64,000 bases of DNA from an uncultured Sphingomonadaceae bacterium (lineage in GTDB: Bacteria > Pseudomonadota > Alphaproteobacteria > Sphingomonadales > Sphingomonadaceae): assembly GCA_947493195.1 (NCBI GenBank), contig CANLQG010000005.1:62001-126000 (forward strand), written 5' to 3'. Of the stretch, positions 42,870 through 51,692 are shown in pieces. The translations under genes and the position numbers were made by a program. How positions within the stretch are numbered: the first letter of the stretch is position 1; every line of letters begins with the position of its first letter. The notes under the pieces are model-generated. The model worked only from the letters and a program-made list of their open reading frames with translations. It searched no databases and was not told where the DNA came from.

Positions 42870-43664
42870 ATGACACGACGGGTTGCCATCAATGTCCTGG
42901 CCGCGCTGGGAGCTTGTCTTTCGCTAGTCGCCTGCGACGTGGCGGAGGAGGATCGCCCGGTTACCGCGCGCGATTTCCCGCGTCCTTACCGGCCTGTTTC
43001 CGAAGCGGGTTCCAACGCGTTTTCCAACGAGCAGATCCGCGACGATCGCCAGGAAGCGCAGACCGTGATGGACCAGGCCAAGATCACGCAAGGCATGACC
43101 GTGGCCGACATCGGGGCGGGGGAGGGTTACTACACCGTCCGCCTTGCCGCCCGGGTGGGCGAAGGTGGCCGCGTACTGGCGCAGGACATCGACGAGGACG
43201 CGCTGCGCCGCCTCGGCAGCCGGGTGGAGCGCGAGCGACTGGACAATGTTTCCATCGCGCTTGGAGATTCGGACGATCCCAAATTGCCGCCCGACAGTTT
43301 CGATCGCATCTTCATGGTCCACATGTATCACGAGATTACAGAGCCATACGCTCTGCTGTGGCGTATGCGCCCGGCGCTAAGCGAGGGCGGGCAGGTGATC
43401 GTGGTGGATGTCGACCGCCCGGCGGACCAGCACGGGATCAATCCGCAACTTCTGTTTTGCGAATTCGAGCGCGTCGGCTATCGGCTCGTCGAGTTCGTGC
43501 GCAAGCCTCAGATCGCAGGCTATTATGCGCAGTTCGAAGTGGAGGGCGATAGGCCCGATCCACGAGATATAGAGCCCTGTTTGCAGCCGGGCGACACCAA
43601 CACCGAGTTCTCCCTTCGGGACGAGGACACTTCTGGGGACAATGATGAGTTTCAAGGGTCTTAA
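42870..43664 (+). CDS. Class I methyltransferase with lipoprotein signal peptide
   Basis: A 264-residue protein that begins with a lipoprotein signal (hydrophobic VLAALGACLSLVAC, lipobox cysteine near residue 22), then DFPRPYRPVSEAG and a methyltransferase domain: TVADIGAGEGYYTVRLAAR, DDPKLPPDSFDRIFMVHMYHE and RPALSEGGQVIVVD. SAM-dependent methylation outside the cytoplasm is hard to explain because SAM is not known to be there, so the family may bind without methylating, or the signal may only anchor it. No Shine-Dalgarno precedes the ATG. It overlaps the next gene by 23 bases. Confidence 0.8.
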   Translation: MTRRVAINVLAALGACLSLVACDVAEEDRPVTARDFPRPYRPVSEAGSNAFSNEQIRDDRQEAQTVMDQAKITQGMTVADIGAGEGYYTVRLAARVGEGGRVLAQDIDEDALRRLGSRVERERLDNVSIALGDSDDPKLPPDSFDRIFMVHMYHEITEPYALLWRMRPALSEGGQVIVVDVDRPADQHGINPQLLFCEFERVGYRLVEFVRKPQIAGYYAQFEVEGDRPDPRDIEPCLQPGDTNTEFSLRDEDTSGDNDEFQGS

Positions 43665-45051
43665 GCCGATTACCTATGGCGGGCGCGAAGTCTGGCCGCT
43701 GATCGAAGGCGGCAAGGGTGTTTCCGCCACCAACCACGCCAGTTCCGGCGCCTGGGCCGCTGCCGGCGGCATCGGCACCGTCAGCGCGGTGAATGCCGAC
43801 AGCTACGATAGCGACGGCAATCCCATTCCGCAGGTCTACCCGCAGGCAACCCGCACCGAACGGTTCGAGCAACTGGTCCAGTATGCCATCGACGGCGCTA
43901 CCGAACAGGTGAAGCGCGCGCATGAAATCGCTGGCGGCAACGGCGCGATCAACATCAACGTCCTGTGGGAAATGGGCGGCGCGCAGCGCGTGCTGGAAGG
44001 TGTGCTGGAGAACTGCAAGGGCATGGTGACGGGCGTCACCTGCGGCGCAGGGATGCCCTACAAGCTGGCCGAGATCGCCCAGCATTACAACGTCTACTAC
44101 CTGCCGATCATCAGTTCCGCGCGCGCATTCCGCGCGCTGTGGAAGCGCAGCTATTCCAAGGTTCCGGACCTTATGGCGGCAGTCGTTTACGAAGATCCGT
44201 GGCTGGCAGGGGGACACAATGGTCTCTCCAATGCCGAGGATCCGCGCGAGCCGCAGGATCCCTATCCGCGCGTGAAGGCCCTGCGCGAAACGATGCGCGC
44301 CGAAGGTGTCTCGGAAGAGACCGCCATCGTGATGGCAGGCGGTGTGTGGAACTTGCGCGAGTGGGAGGACTGGATCGACAATCCGGAACTGGGCAAGATC
44401 GCCTTCCAGTTCGGCACGCGTCCGTTGCTGACCAAGGAAAGCCCGATCCCCAACGTGTGGAAGGAAATGCTGCGCACGGTCGAGCCGGGCGACGTGCTGC
44501 TGCACAAGTTCTCACCCACAGGCTTCTATTCCAGCGCGGTGAAAACGCCCTTCCTGTATGACCTGATGCACCGTTCGGATCGGCAGGTGCCCATCTTCAA
44601 GCGGGACCAGGAAGAGGGCACGATCCCGCTGATGGATCATGGCAAGGCGAAGTATTTCTACGTCCACCCCGGAGACCAGCGCAAGGCGCAGGCGTGGATG
44701 CACGAAGGCTTTACCGAAGCGCTCAAGACGCCTGACGACACCGTGGTTTTCGTGACGCCCGAAAGCGCCGACCAGATCCGCACCGACCAGGCAAATTGCA
44801 TGGGTTGCCTGTCGCACTGCCAGTTCTCCAGCTGGAAGGACCACGACACCCACACCACCGGCCGCCTGGCCGATCCGCGCAGCTTCTGCATTCAGAAGAC
44901 CCTGCAGGACATCGCCCACGGCGGCGATCCGGACGAGAACCTCGCCTTCGCCGGACACGCGGCCTACCGCTTCAAGACCGATCCGTTCTATTCGAACAAC
45001 TACACCCCCACGGTGAAGGAACTGGTCGAGCGGATCCTGACCGGGGACTGA
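43642..45051 (+). CDS. Nitronate monooxygenase-family flavoprotein with Cys cluster
   Basis: A 469-residue flavin-dependent enzyme of the nitronate monooxygenase (2-nitropropane dioxygenase) family. Flavin-site blocks are ATNHASSGAWAAAGGIG, NINVLWEMGG and VTGVTCGAGMPYKL, and later IAFQFGTRPLLTKESPIP. The C-terminal quarter has NCMGCLSHCQ with C386, C389 and C393, and C416 in RSFCIQ. Those four are spaced as for a metal site, unusual for this family. The start could be ATG 43642 or 43645, both inside the previous gene's end. Confidence 0.82.
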   Translation: MMSFKGLKPITYGGREVWPLIEGGKGVSATNHASSGAWAAAGGIGTVSAVNADSYDSDGNPIPQVYPQATRTERFEQLVQYAIDGATEQVKRAHEIAGGNGAININVLWEMGGAQRVLEGVLENCKGMVTGVTCGAGMPYKLAEIAQHYNVYYLPIISSARAFRALWKRSYSKVPDLMAAVVYEDPWLAGGHNGLSNAEDPREPQDPYPRVKALRETMRAEGVSEETAIVMAGGVWNLREWEDWIDNPELGKIAFQFGTRPLLTKESPIPNVWKEMLRTVEPGDVLLHKFSPTGFYSSAVKTPFLYDLMHRSDRQVPIFKRDQEEGTIPLMDHGKAKYFYVHPGDQRKAQAWMHEGFTEALKTPDDTVVFVTPESADQIRTDQANCMGCLSHCQFSSWKDHDTHTTGRLADPRSFCIQKTLQDIAHGGDPDENLAFAGHAAYRFKTDPFYSNNYTPTVKELVERILTGD

Positions 45052-45095
45052 TCCTGAGCGAGCAGCACGAACAGCCACCGCCCCTGCGCAACACC

Positions 45096-45749
45096 TTGCG
45101 CGAGGGGTTGGCTATCCCTCGTGTCCTGCTCAATCCGTTTCGCCTGCCGAAGGGCGGTGCCAGTTTCGGCAGGGGAAGGGCGGCCATCGTCATTCCCGGA
45201 CTTGCGACTGGCGACGTTTCCACCACGCTGTTGCGGCGAACGCTGAAGGCGCGGGGGTTCGAGCCGGAGGGCTGGCAGCGTGGGCTCAATACAGGGGCTG
45301 ATGCGGGTAAGCTGAAGGCGCTGGAAGCGCGCCTATCCGAACTGCATCGGCAGACTGGCAAGAAGGTGGTGCTGATTGGCTGGAGCCTAGGCGGCCTATA
45401 CGCCCGCGTGCTGGCGCATCGCTGCCCGCAACATGTGGACATGGTAGTCACGGTGGCAAGCCCGTTTTCCGGCGACCGCCACGCCAACGTGGCATGGAAG
45501 CTGTACGAGGCGATCAACGATCACACCGTCGACAATCCTCCGTTCGCCGAACAGGTAGCCACCAAGCCGCCTGTTCCAACCTTGGCGGTCTGGTCCGCGA
45601 AGGACGGCATCGTCTCGCCCGATTGCAGCCGTGGGCGCGAAGGGGAAGCGGATGAGACCCTGCGGATCGACGCACAGCATTTCGCGCTGGGCACGTCTGC
45701 TTCGGCAATCGAGAAGATCCTCGCCAAGATGGCGGCAATGGAATCCTAG
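45096..45749 (+). CDS. Alpha/beta hydrolase
   Basis: A roughly 217-residue alpha/beta hydrolase with the nucleophile elbow LIGWSLGGLYAR (Ser in GxSxG), the strand before it KKVVLIGW, and HFALGTSASAIEKIL near the end, which supplies the histidine. The start is unclear: the frame is open back to CTG 45048 next to the previous stop, and the first common start is TTG at 45096. It runs with the nitronate-monooxygenase gene, and its TAG is in CTAG shared with the convergent YkgJ gene. Possible ester or thioester hydrolase, substrate unknown. Confidence 0.8.
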   Translation: MREGLAIPRVLLNPFRLPKGGASFGRGRAAIVIPGLATGDVSTTLLRRTLKARGFEPEGWQRGLNTGADAGKLKALEARLSELHRQTGKKVVLIGWSLGGLYARVLAHRCPQHVDMVVTVASPFSGDRHANVAWKLYEAINDHTVDNPPFAEQVATKPPVPTLAVWSAKDGIVSPDCSRGREGEADETLRIDAQHFALGTSASAIEKILAKMAAMES

Positions 45750-46261
45750 CCGGGGAAGTTGGTGCGCTGCCGTTCCCCAGCGTCGCCGGGCACGCGGAAG
45801 TGATCCTGCGCATAGACCATCAGCGCGATCAGGGCGACCTGCCGGCGCGCCTTGCTCATGTCGAAAGCTCCCTCCTGCGCTGCGGCGCCTTCTGCCAGTT
45901 CGCGATAGACGTCGACCAGTCTGGCACCCGGTTCAAGCTCGGCCCGCGCAGCGTCGTGCAGCCGGTGACCTTCGGCAACTTCGACAAGGGCATCATCCAG
46001 CGCCAGGTCGCCTGCCTCGAAGCGGCGCAGCAGACGGCAGCGAAAGGCGGAACAGACTTGCGGCGGACCGTCGGCATAGATTCCGCAGGTGCGTCCATCC
46101 AGGAACTCGCAGGGTAGGGGCATCCTAGCACCGTGGCCGTGATGGCGGGCCAGCGCCTGTTCCGCCTCGGTCAGGGGCACAAAGCCGAACAGCGCGCCGT
46201 TGCAGCACAATCCGCACTGCATACACAGGTCGGAACCTGGTGGCGGCGCCGTTAGCGCCAC
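45746..46261 (-). CDS. YkgJ-family cysteine cluster protein
   Basis: A 171-residue protein with the YkgJ zinc- or iron-binding cysteine pattern CMQCGLCCNGALFGF, then LPCEFLDGRTCGIYADGP and QVCSAFRC. The C-terminal helical part is unremarkable. Function in this family is not established. GTG 46261 was chosen as start; it overlaps the NTF2-like gene by ten bases, so the pair is translated together. Confidence 0.85.
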   Translation of the reverse strand: MALTAPPPGSDLCMQCGLCCNGALFGFVPLTEAEQALARHHGHGARMPLPCEFLDGRTCGIYADGPPQVCSAFRCRLLRRFEAGDLALDDALVEVAEGHRLHDAARAELEPGARLVDVYRELAEGAAAQEGAFDMSKARRQVALIALMVYAQDHFRVPGDAGERQRTNFPG

Positions 46262-46680
46262 AATTGCAAGGCCTCTATCCCGACGCGCAGGGCATTGTCG
46301 CCCTCCGGGCGAGAAACCACGCGCTCCACCAGTTTCCAGCTGCGCCGCGACATGGTTCGCCGCCAGATATCGGAGGTCCAGACGGTGCCTTTCCACTCGT
46401 GATCGCCCAGCGAGGCTTCGAGTTCGATCTGGCAGGCAAACAGGCCGATGGACCCGTGGCGGCGGACGTAGATATCGCCAAAGCGGTAGGAATGGCACCG
46501 CAGCTGGGTGGTCGCCGCATCCAGCCAGCTTACCCGGTCGAGCATGGTCGCCTTGTTGCCGCCCAGCAGGAATACGAAGTCGCGCGCAGCAACTTCCTTC
46601 ATCAGCTTGCGGTCGCCGCGCATCCATGCGCGCATCCACTGGTGTTCAAGCGTTTCGAGGCGTGCGGCAAAGGTATCCAT
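46252..46680 (-). CDS. NTF2-like / SnoaL-type protein
   Basis: A 142-residue single-domain protein of the nuclear transport factor 2-like fold: TLEHQWMRAWMRGDRKLMKE at the start and SYRFGDIYVRRHGSIGLF and GTVWTSDIWRR in the core. No catalytic residue pattern is diagnostic, so function is unknown. ATG at 46680 was preferred over a GTG four codons earlier. It forms a pair with the YkgJ gene downstream. Confidence 0.75.
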   Translation of the reverse strand: MDTFAARLETLEHQWMRAWMRGDRKLMKEVAARDFVFLLGGNKATMLDRVSWLDAATTQLRCHSYRFGDIYVRRHGSIGLFACQIELEASLGDHEWKGTVWTSDIWRRTMSRRSWKLVERVVSRPEGDNALRVGIEALQLWR

Positions 46681-46730
46681 AGCACCACGCACCTAGCCTA
46701 TGGGCAGCGGCGCGCAAGCCATGTGCTGGC

Positions 46731-48029
46731 TCAATCGAAATGCCAGCTGCGCTCGCCGTGGCTGGTCTGGTCGAGGCCTTGGACCTCTTCTTCCTCCGTC
46801 ACGCGCATCGGGATGAACAGCGAGACGGCAATAGCGATCACCGCTGTTACGACGGCGGAGTAGACTGCCGTCACCGCGATCCCCAGCGCCTGCACGCCTA
46901 CCATGCCCGCCATGCCGGTGCCTTCGGCGTAGCCGACGCCGCCAAGGTCTGCGGAAAGAAAGACGCCGAGAAGCAGAGTTCCCAGCATCCCGCCAACACC
47001 GTGAACCGCGAAGACATCCAAGGAATCGTCGATTGCCAGCCTGTTCTTCACAAGCTGGATTGCGTAGTAGCAGACCAGCGATGCCAGAATACCGAACAGG
47101 ATCGCTGCCCCGGGTGATATGAAGCCCGCTGCTGGCGTTACCGTAGCAAGGCCAGCAATGGCTCCGGTGGCAAAGCCCACGGTGGTCGCCTTACCGAAAA
47201 CGATCTTTTCCATCAGCAGCCATACCAGCGCTGCTGTTGCTGCGGCGACATGGGTGTTGATGATCGCCATGGCGGCATCGTCGGTCGCGGTCAGCGCGCT
47301 GCCTCCGTTAAAACCGAACCAGCCGACCCACAGCAGCATCGCCCCCAACATGGTCATGCCCGGCGCGTGCGGCAGCAGGGTAGAGCCGGGGAATCCCTGG
47401 CGCTTGCCCAGCAGCAACGCAACGACAAGCGCCGAGGCGCCCGCAGTGGTGTGAACCACGAGCCCGCCTGCAAAGTCCGTCACCCCAAGCTGGCCCAGCC
47501 AGCCACCACCCCATATCCAGTGCGCTACAGGAGCATAGACGAGCAGCCCCCAGATTGCGGTGAAGGCAACGACCCAGCCGAACCGGGCGCGGTCCACCCA
47601 CGCGCCCACCATCAGCGCTGGCGTGATCGCAGCAAAGGTCATCTGGAACAGCGCAAAGGTGCTTTCCGGCAGGGTAAGCCCTTCGCGCAGGATGCCCAGA
47701 TCGATCAGCATCCACTTGCTGCCATCGCCAATCCAGCCGCCCGTGCTGTTTCCGAACGCCAGCGTGTATCCGACCGTGATCCACAATACAGAGGCAATTC
47801 CCGCGACCGCGCCAACCTGCAGCAGCACGGACAGGAAGTTTCTTGCGCGGACCAGGCCACCGTAGAACAGGCCCAGGCCGGGCAGGGTCATCAGCAGGAC
47901 GAGGGCGGTCGCCGTCAGGATCCACGCGGTGTCGCCGCTATCGTTCTGTGCGACGTTGGTCAGTTCCTGCGCATGCGCGACCTGCGGCAAGGCGAAAAGG
48001 GCCGCGGCGGCACCAAGTTTGCGAAGCAT
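46731..48029 (-). CDS. amt: Ammonium transporter
   Basis: An Amt-family channel of 432 residues with a signal peptide (LFALPQVAHA) and about eleven membrane helices. The recruitment and gate residues are in GLGLFYGGLVRARN, the first pore histidine in VVHTTAGASALV and the second in FAVHGVGGMLG. ATG 48029 has GAGGG eight bases upstream and was chosen over a TTG. No glnK is adjacent, unusual because amt and glnK are often paired. Confidence 0.95.
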   Translation of the reverse strand: MLRKLGAAAALFALPQVAHAQELTNVAQNDSGDTAWILTATALVLLMTLPGLGLFYGGLVRARNFLSVLLQVGAVAGIASVLWITVGYTLAFGNSTGGWIGDGSKWMLIDLGILREGLTLPESTFALFQMTFAAITPALMVGAWVDRARFGWVVAFTAIWGLLVYAPVAHWIWGGGWLGQLGVTDFAGGLVVHTTAGASALVVALLLGKRQGFPGSTLLPHAPGMTMLGAMLLWVGWFGFNGGSALTATDDAAMAIINTHVAAATAALVWLLMEKIVFGKATTVGFATGAIAGLATVTPAAGFISPGAAILFGILASLVCYYAIQLVKNRLAIDDSLDVFAVHGVGGMLGTLLLGVFLSADLGGVGYAEGTGMAGMVGVQALGIAVTAVYSAVVTAVIAIAVSLFIPMRVTEEEEVQGLDQTSHGERSWHFD

Positions 48030-48159
48030 AGCTGTATCCCTCAAACCCGTTCTTGTGACGGGATTGCGTCCGGCGGGCCTGTTAGGACAGAATATTCCAA
48101 TTGGGCAAGAGGGCTGTTGCGAGTTGCCGGTGACGGGTGAGGGCGGCTAGTCCAGACAG

Positions 48160-48633
48160 ATGTCACCCATTATCCGACTCGCAACTGCCGCCATGGCCAT
48201 CGTTTTGATTCCAGCGCCCGCTGCGGCGCAGGAGACGGAGCTGCCATACTGGGCCAGCATCGACACGCCCGAGGCCAACATGCGTGTGGGGGCGGGAGAG
48301 CAGTTTCCCATCCAGTGGGTCTACAAGCGCGAGGGCCTGCCGGTTAAGGTGATCCGCCTGATGCAGGGCTGGCGTTACGTCGAGGAGCCGGATGGCACTA
48401 CGGGCTGGATTTCGGCGAGCCTGCTCAGCCGCCAGCGCACGGCGATCGTCGTGGGCGACGGCGTGGCAGCCATACGTGAAGCGCCATCCCGCGATGCCCC
48501 GCTTCGCTGGAACGTCGAGCCGGGCGTTGTTGGCGATCTGGGCGATTGCGACTCGGGCTGGTGCGAGCTGAACGTGGAGCGCCACATAGGGTGGATCGAG
48601 GAAACCCGCCTATGGGGAGCGGGCGAACCCTGA
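48160..48633 (+). CDS. Secreted SH3-domain protein
   Basis: A 157-residue protein with a signal peptide (ATAAMAIVLIPAPAAA, cleavage before QETEL) and two bacterial SH3-like repeats, seen at ANMRVGAGEQFPIQWVY and AIREAPSRDAPLRWNV. Bacterial SH3 proteins bind peptidoglycan or act in the envelope. It stands alone between the divergent ammonium transporter and a terminator. Confidence 0.85.
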   Translation: MSPIIRLATAAMAIVLIPAPAAAQETELPYWASIDTPEANMRVGAGEQFPIQWVYKREGLPVKVIRLMQGWRYVEEPDGTTGWISASLLSRQRTAIVVGDGVAAIREAPSRDAPLRWNVEPGVVGDLGDCDSGWCELNVERHIGWIEETRLWGAGEP

Positions 48634-48650
48634 AGTCGCTCTCAAATGAA

Positions 48651-48675
48651 AAAGGCGGCCTTTCGGACCGCCTTT
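48651..48675. terminator. Bidirectional terminator between convergent genes
   Basis: AAAGGCGG and CCGCCTTT form an 8-base perfect stem with a nine-base loop, A-rich on one side and T-rich on the other, so each strand reads a stem followed by several T's. It lies between the SH3 gene and the convergent lipoprotein gene and can serve both. Confidence 0.8.
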
Positions 48676-48696
48676 CTCGCTTAGAGGTGGTTTCAA

Positions 48697-49077
48697 TCAA
48701 CCCTCGAAGGTGTAGCTCAGTGTCTGGCCATCGGTGCCGGTGATGTTCACCATGCCATCTTCCCCAGCCGGTTCGATGTTCCAGCACTCTTGGGTGTCGC
48801 TACCCTCGGCGGTCAGGCAGGTGCCCCGAACATTGTCCTCCCAGGTGCCCGCATCGACCTGTTCACCGTCCTGCATGACGGCGTAGGTGCCATCCTCGTT
48901 CAGCATAACGGAGACTTCCGCGCCATCTGGCGTCGTGGACGAATAGGTGCCCGGCGACGTTTCGGGGATCACCTCGGCCGCCGCCTGGTCAAGGCTCGCA
49001 TCTTCGACGGGTTCATCGGCATCGCCGCCACACGCGGCGAGGGCAGCCAGTGCGGCAACTGCAATCAGCTTCTTCAT
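48697..49077 (-). CDS. Small lipoprotein of unknown function
   Basis: A 126-residue protein with the lipobox signal MKKLIAVAALAALAACGG, Cys17. The mature part is acidic (EPVEDASLDQAAAEVIPE) and ends in beta-rich sequence with two cysteines in GTCLTAEGSDTQECWN. AGGA eight bases before ATG 49077 supports that start over a GTG two codons upstream. It is not recognised beyond being a lipoprotein. Confidence 0.75.
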   Translation of the reverse strand: MKKLIAVAALAALAACGGDADEPVEDASLDQAAAEVIPETSPGTYSSTTPDGAEVSVMLNEDGTYAVMQDGEQVDAGTWEDNVRGTCLTAEGSDTQECWNIEPAGEDGMVNITGTDGQTLSYTFEG

Positions 49078-49183
49078 ATTCACATTCCTGTGTCTGGATC
49101 GAATTCGTCAACAATCGGAACGGATAAGGCTTCGAACGGGTCCGGGCGAGGGGGAGAAGTTACCCTTCCTGCAGGTATCCGGT

Positions 49184-49211
49184 GAGGGGCGGACCGATCG
49201 GCCCGCCCCTC
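49184..49211 (-). terminator. Hairpin downstream of the thiolase gene
   Basis: GAGGGGCGG and CCGCCCCTC form a 9-base perfect stem around a ten-base loop, 11 bases after the thiolase stop on the minus strand. No T-run follows, so termination is probable but not sure. Confidence 0.55.
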
Positions 49212-49222
49212 GAATTCATCCG

Positions 49223-50419
49223 TCAGGCCAGTTCGACGGCCACCGCAGTCGCTTCGCCGCCGCCGATGCAGAGGCTGGCGATACCGCGCTTCTTGCCCTG
49301 CTGCTTCAGCGCGTTAAGCAGGGTGACGATGATGCGCGTACCGCTGGCGCCGATCGGGTGGCCAAGAGCCGTGCCGCCGCCGTTCACGTTGATCTTGTCA
49401 TGCGAAATGCCGATGTCGCGCATGGCGAACATTGCAACGCATGCGAAAGCCTCGTTCACTTCCCACAGGTCGACGTCGTCGACGCTCCAGCCGGTCTGCT
49501 CCAGCAGCTTCTCGATCGCGCCGACAGGAGCAATGGTGAACTCCGCCGGGGCCTGGGCGTGGGCGGTGAGGCCGTGGATCGTCGCTACCGGGGTTTGCCC
49601 CTTGGCCTCCGCCACGCTCTTGCGCGACAGCACCACGGCAGCCGCGCCGTCGGAAATGGAGGAGGAGGTCGCAGCGGTGATCGTGCCATCCTTGGCGAAG
49701 GCAGGGCGCAGGGTGGGTATCTTGCCGGGATTGCCGCGACCGGGGGCTTCGTCGGTATCGACCACGACGTCACCCTTGCGGGTCTTGACCGTAACGGGAA
49801 CGACCTCGTCGGCGAAGGCTCCGCTTTCGATGGCTTTGTTGGCGCGGTCGAGCGAGGAGATGGAATATTCGTCCATTTCCTCGCGCGTAAGCTGGTACTT
49901 GTCGGCCATGTCCTGCGCGAAGGTGCCCATGGCGCGGCCTTCTTCGTAAGCATCTTCCAATCCGTCGAGGAACATGTGGTCGTAGGCGGTGTCGTGCCCG
50001 GCGCGCGCGCCGGAGCGGTGCTTTTTCAGAAGGTAAGGGGCGTTCGTCATGCTCTCCATGCCGCCGGCCACAATATAATCCACGTTGCCCGTGGCGAGCG
50101 CTTCTGCACCCATGATGACGGTCTGCATGCCGCTGCCGCACACCTTGTTCACGGTGGTTGCCTGTGCCGACAGCGGCAGGCCCGATTTCACCGCGACCTG
50201 GCGGGCAGGCGCCTGACCGAGACCGGCAGGAAGCACGCAGCCCATGTAGACGCGGTCGATATCCTCGCCCGCTACGCCGGAACGCTCCAGCGCAGCTTTC
50301 ACCGCCGTCGCCCCGAGGTCGGTCGCGGAAACATCCGCCAGCGCGCCCTGCATCGAGCCCATCGGCGTTCGTGCATAGGAAAGGATGACGATCGGATCGG
50401 ATTCGTTGAAGGTTGCCAT
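49223..50419 (-). CDS. Acetyl-CoA C-acyltransferase (thiolase)
   Basis: A 398-residue thiolase with the acyl-accepting cysteine in VNKVCGSGMQTV near residue 90, the second cysteine in LCIGGGEATAVA, and the histidine block NVNGGGTALGHPIGASG. This pattern is that of acetyl-CoA acetyltransferases (PhaA/AtoB) more than of long-chain FadA. It could serve polyhydroxybutyrate or ketogenic metabolism. ATG at 50419 was chosen; longer upstream reading adds 34 unlikely residues. Confidence 0.93.
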   Translation of the reverse strand: MATFNESDPIVILSYARTPMGSMQGALADVSATDLGATAVKAALERSGVAGEDIDRVYMGCVLPAGLGQAPARQVAVKSGLPLSAQATTVNKVCGSGMQTVIMGAEALATGNVDYIVAGGMESMTNAPYLLKKHRSGARAGHDTAYDHMFLDGLEDAYEEGRAMGTFAQDMADKYQLTREEMDEYSISSLDRANKAIESGAFADEVVPVTVKTRKGDVVVDTDEAPGRGNPGKIPTLRPAFAKDGTITAATSSSISDGAAAVVLSRKSVAEAKGQTPVATIHGLTAHAQAPAEFTIAPVGAIEKLLEQTGWSVDDVDLWEVNEAFACVAMFAMRDIGISHDKINVNGGGTALGHPIGASGTRIIVTLLNALKQQGKKRGIASLCIGGGEATAVAVELA

Positions 50420-50467
50420 GGGTTGCTTGCCTCTCGTGAGCGTGATTGAATTGGTCGTTTCGCGCGC

Positions 50468-50496
50468 TGTGTATAAAGAGAATGCGGCATACGCAA
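50468..50496 (-). promoter_or_regulatory. Candidate thiolase promoter
   Basis: On the minus strand TTGCGT and TACACA are 17 bases apart, with an expected start about 42 bases before the thiolase ATG. Found by eye. Confidence 0.3.
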
Positions 50497-50631
50497 GATT
50501 GTGCGCTGCACCATGGCCCAACAGTAAATGCGCGAGAGCATTGCTTCGGCTCCGGCTCTGCAGCGAGTACCGGGCGAGGTGTTTTGATGGGAAATCCCGC
50601 GAATTAGCCGCTCATAGGCTGTTCGACTGCC

Positions 50632-50660
50632 TTGCATCGCTGCGGCGCTTTCCCTAGACG
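50632..50660 (+). promoter_or_regulatory. Candidate nuo operon promoter
   Basis: TTGCAT and TAGACG are 17 bases apart, giving a start point about 30 bases before nuoA. The 277-base gap between thiolase and nuoA has no gene that I can see. Found by eye. Confidence 0.35.
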
Positions 50661-50696
50661 CGCCCACGAACCCCGCAGCAACCTGACGAGTCTGTC

Positions 50697-51071
50697 TTGG
50701 TCGATCTCGAACAATATTTTCCGATCCTGCTTTTCCTGGCCATTGCGGCAGGATTGTCGGCAGCGTTCGTTTTCCTGCCGATGGGCGTATCGCGGCTGAC
50801 CGGGTCGCATAAACCCCAGGCGGAGAAATTGACGGAATACGAGTGCGGCTTTCCCGCGTTCGAGGATCCGCGCAGCCAGTTCGACGTGAAGTTTTACCTG
50901 GTCGCGATCAGCTTCCTGCTGTTCGATCTGGAAGCTGCTTTCCTGTTTCCCTGGGCCGTCAGCCTCGATCACACCGGTTGGACTGGCTGGATCGGGATGA
51001 TGATATTCCTCGGCATCCTGGCAATCGGGCTTGCCTATGAATGGAAGAAGGGAGCTCTGGACTGGCAATGA
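50697..51071 (+). CDS. nuoA: NADH-quinone oxidoreductase subunit A
   Basis: NuoA is a three-helix membrane subunit of respiratory complex I. The 124-residue protein shows [20 protein letters not shown] for the first helix and the diagnostic loop [19 protein letters not shown]. It starts with TTG, giving the family's usual N-terminus. Its TGA overlaps the nuoB ATG. Confidence 0.96.
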   Translation: MVDLEQYFPILLFLAIAAGLSAAFVFLPMGVSRLTGSHKPQAEKLTEYECGFPAFEDPRSQFDVKFYLVAISFLLFDLEAAFLFPWAVSLDHTGWTGWIGMMIFLGILAIGLAYEWKKGALDWQ

Positions 51072-51679
51072 GCACTCGCGACGAACCTGCACTCTACCCG
51101 CCGTATCAGGATACGGTGGCCGATTTAGCCAATCCGGCGCTGCACGACCTGCCTACTGCAAAGGGTGGCGATGTGAAGCAGCCGGATGCGGAATACTTCA
51201 ATGCGCTGCAGACCGAGGTGAACGACAAGGGTTTCCTCGTCACCAGTACGGAGGACCTGTTCCAGTGGGCCCGCACCGGTTCGCTGTGGTGGATGACTTT
51301 CGGCCTCGCCTGCTGCGCGGTGGAGATGATCCATGTGAACATGCCGCGTTATGACATGGAGCGGTTTGGCGTCGCCCCGCGCGCCAGCCCGCGCCAGTCG
51401 GACGTGATGATCGTGGCCGGAACCCTCTGCAACAAGATGGCTCCCGCGCTGCGCCGCGTTTATGACCAGATGTCGGAACCGAAGTACGTGATCTCGATGG
51501 GCAGCTGCGCCAATGGCGGCGGCTACTATCACTACAGCTATTCGGTCGTGCGCGGCTGCGACCGCATCGTACCAGTGGATATCTATATCCCCGGTTGTCC
51601 TCCCACGGCCGAGGCATTGCTTTACGGCGTGATGCAGTTGCAGCGGAAAATCCGCCGCAGCGGCACGATTGAGCGTTGA
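51068..51679 (+). CDS. nuoB: NADH-quinone oxidoreductase subunit B
   Basis: NuoB carries the terminal [4Fe-4S] cluster N2 next to the quinone site. Ligands are in [29 protein letters not shown] and [14 protein letters not shown]. At 203 residues it has an extra N-terminus ([20 protein letters not shown]) compared with the core. The start overlaps the nuoA stop. Confidence 0.97.
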   Translation: MSTRDEPALYPPYQDTVADLANPALHDLPTAKGGDVKQPDAEYFNALQTEVNDKGFLVTSTEDLFQWARTGSLWWMTFGLACCAVEMIHVNMPRYDMERFGVAPRASPRQSDVMIVAGTLCNKMAPALRRVYDQMSEPKYVISMGSCANGGGYYHYSYSVVRGCDRIVPVDIYIPGCPPTAEALLYGVMQLQRKIRRSGTIER

Positions 51680-51692
51680 GGGAGCGGAGCTG

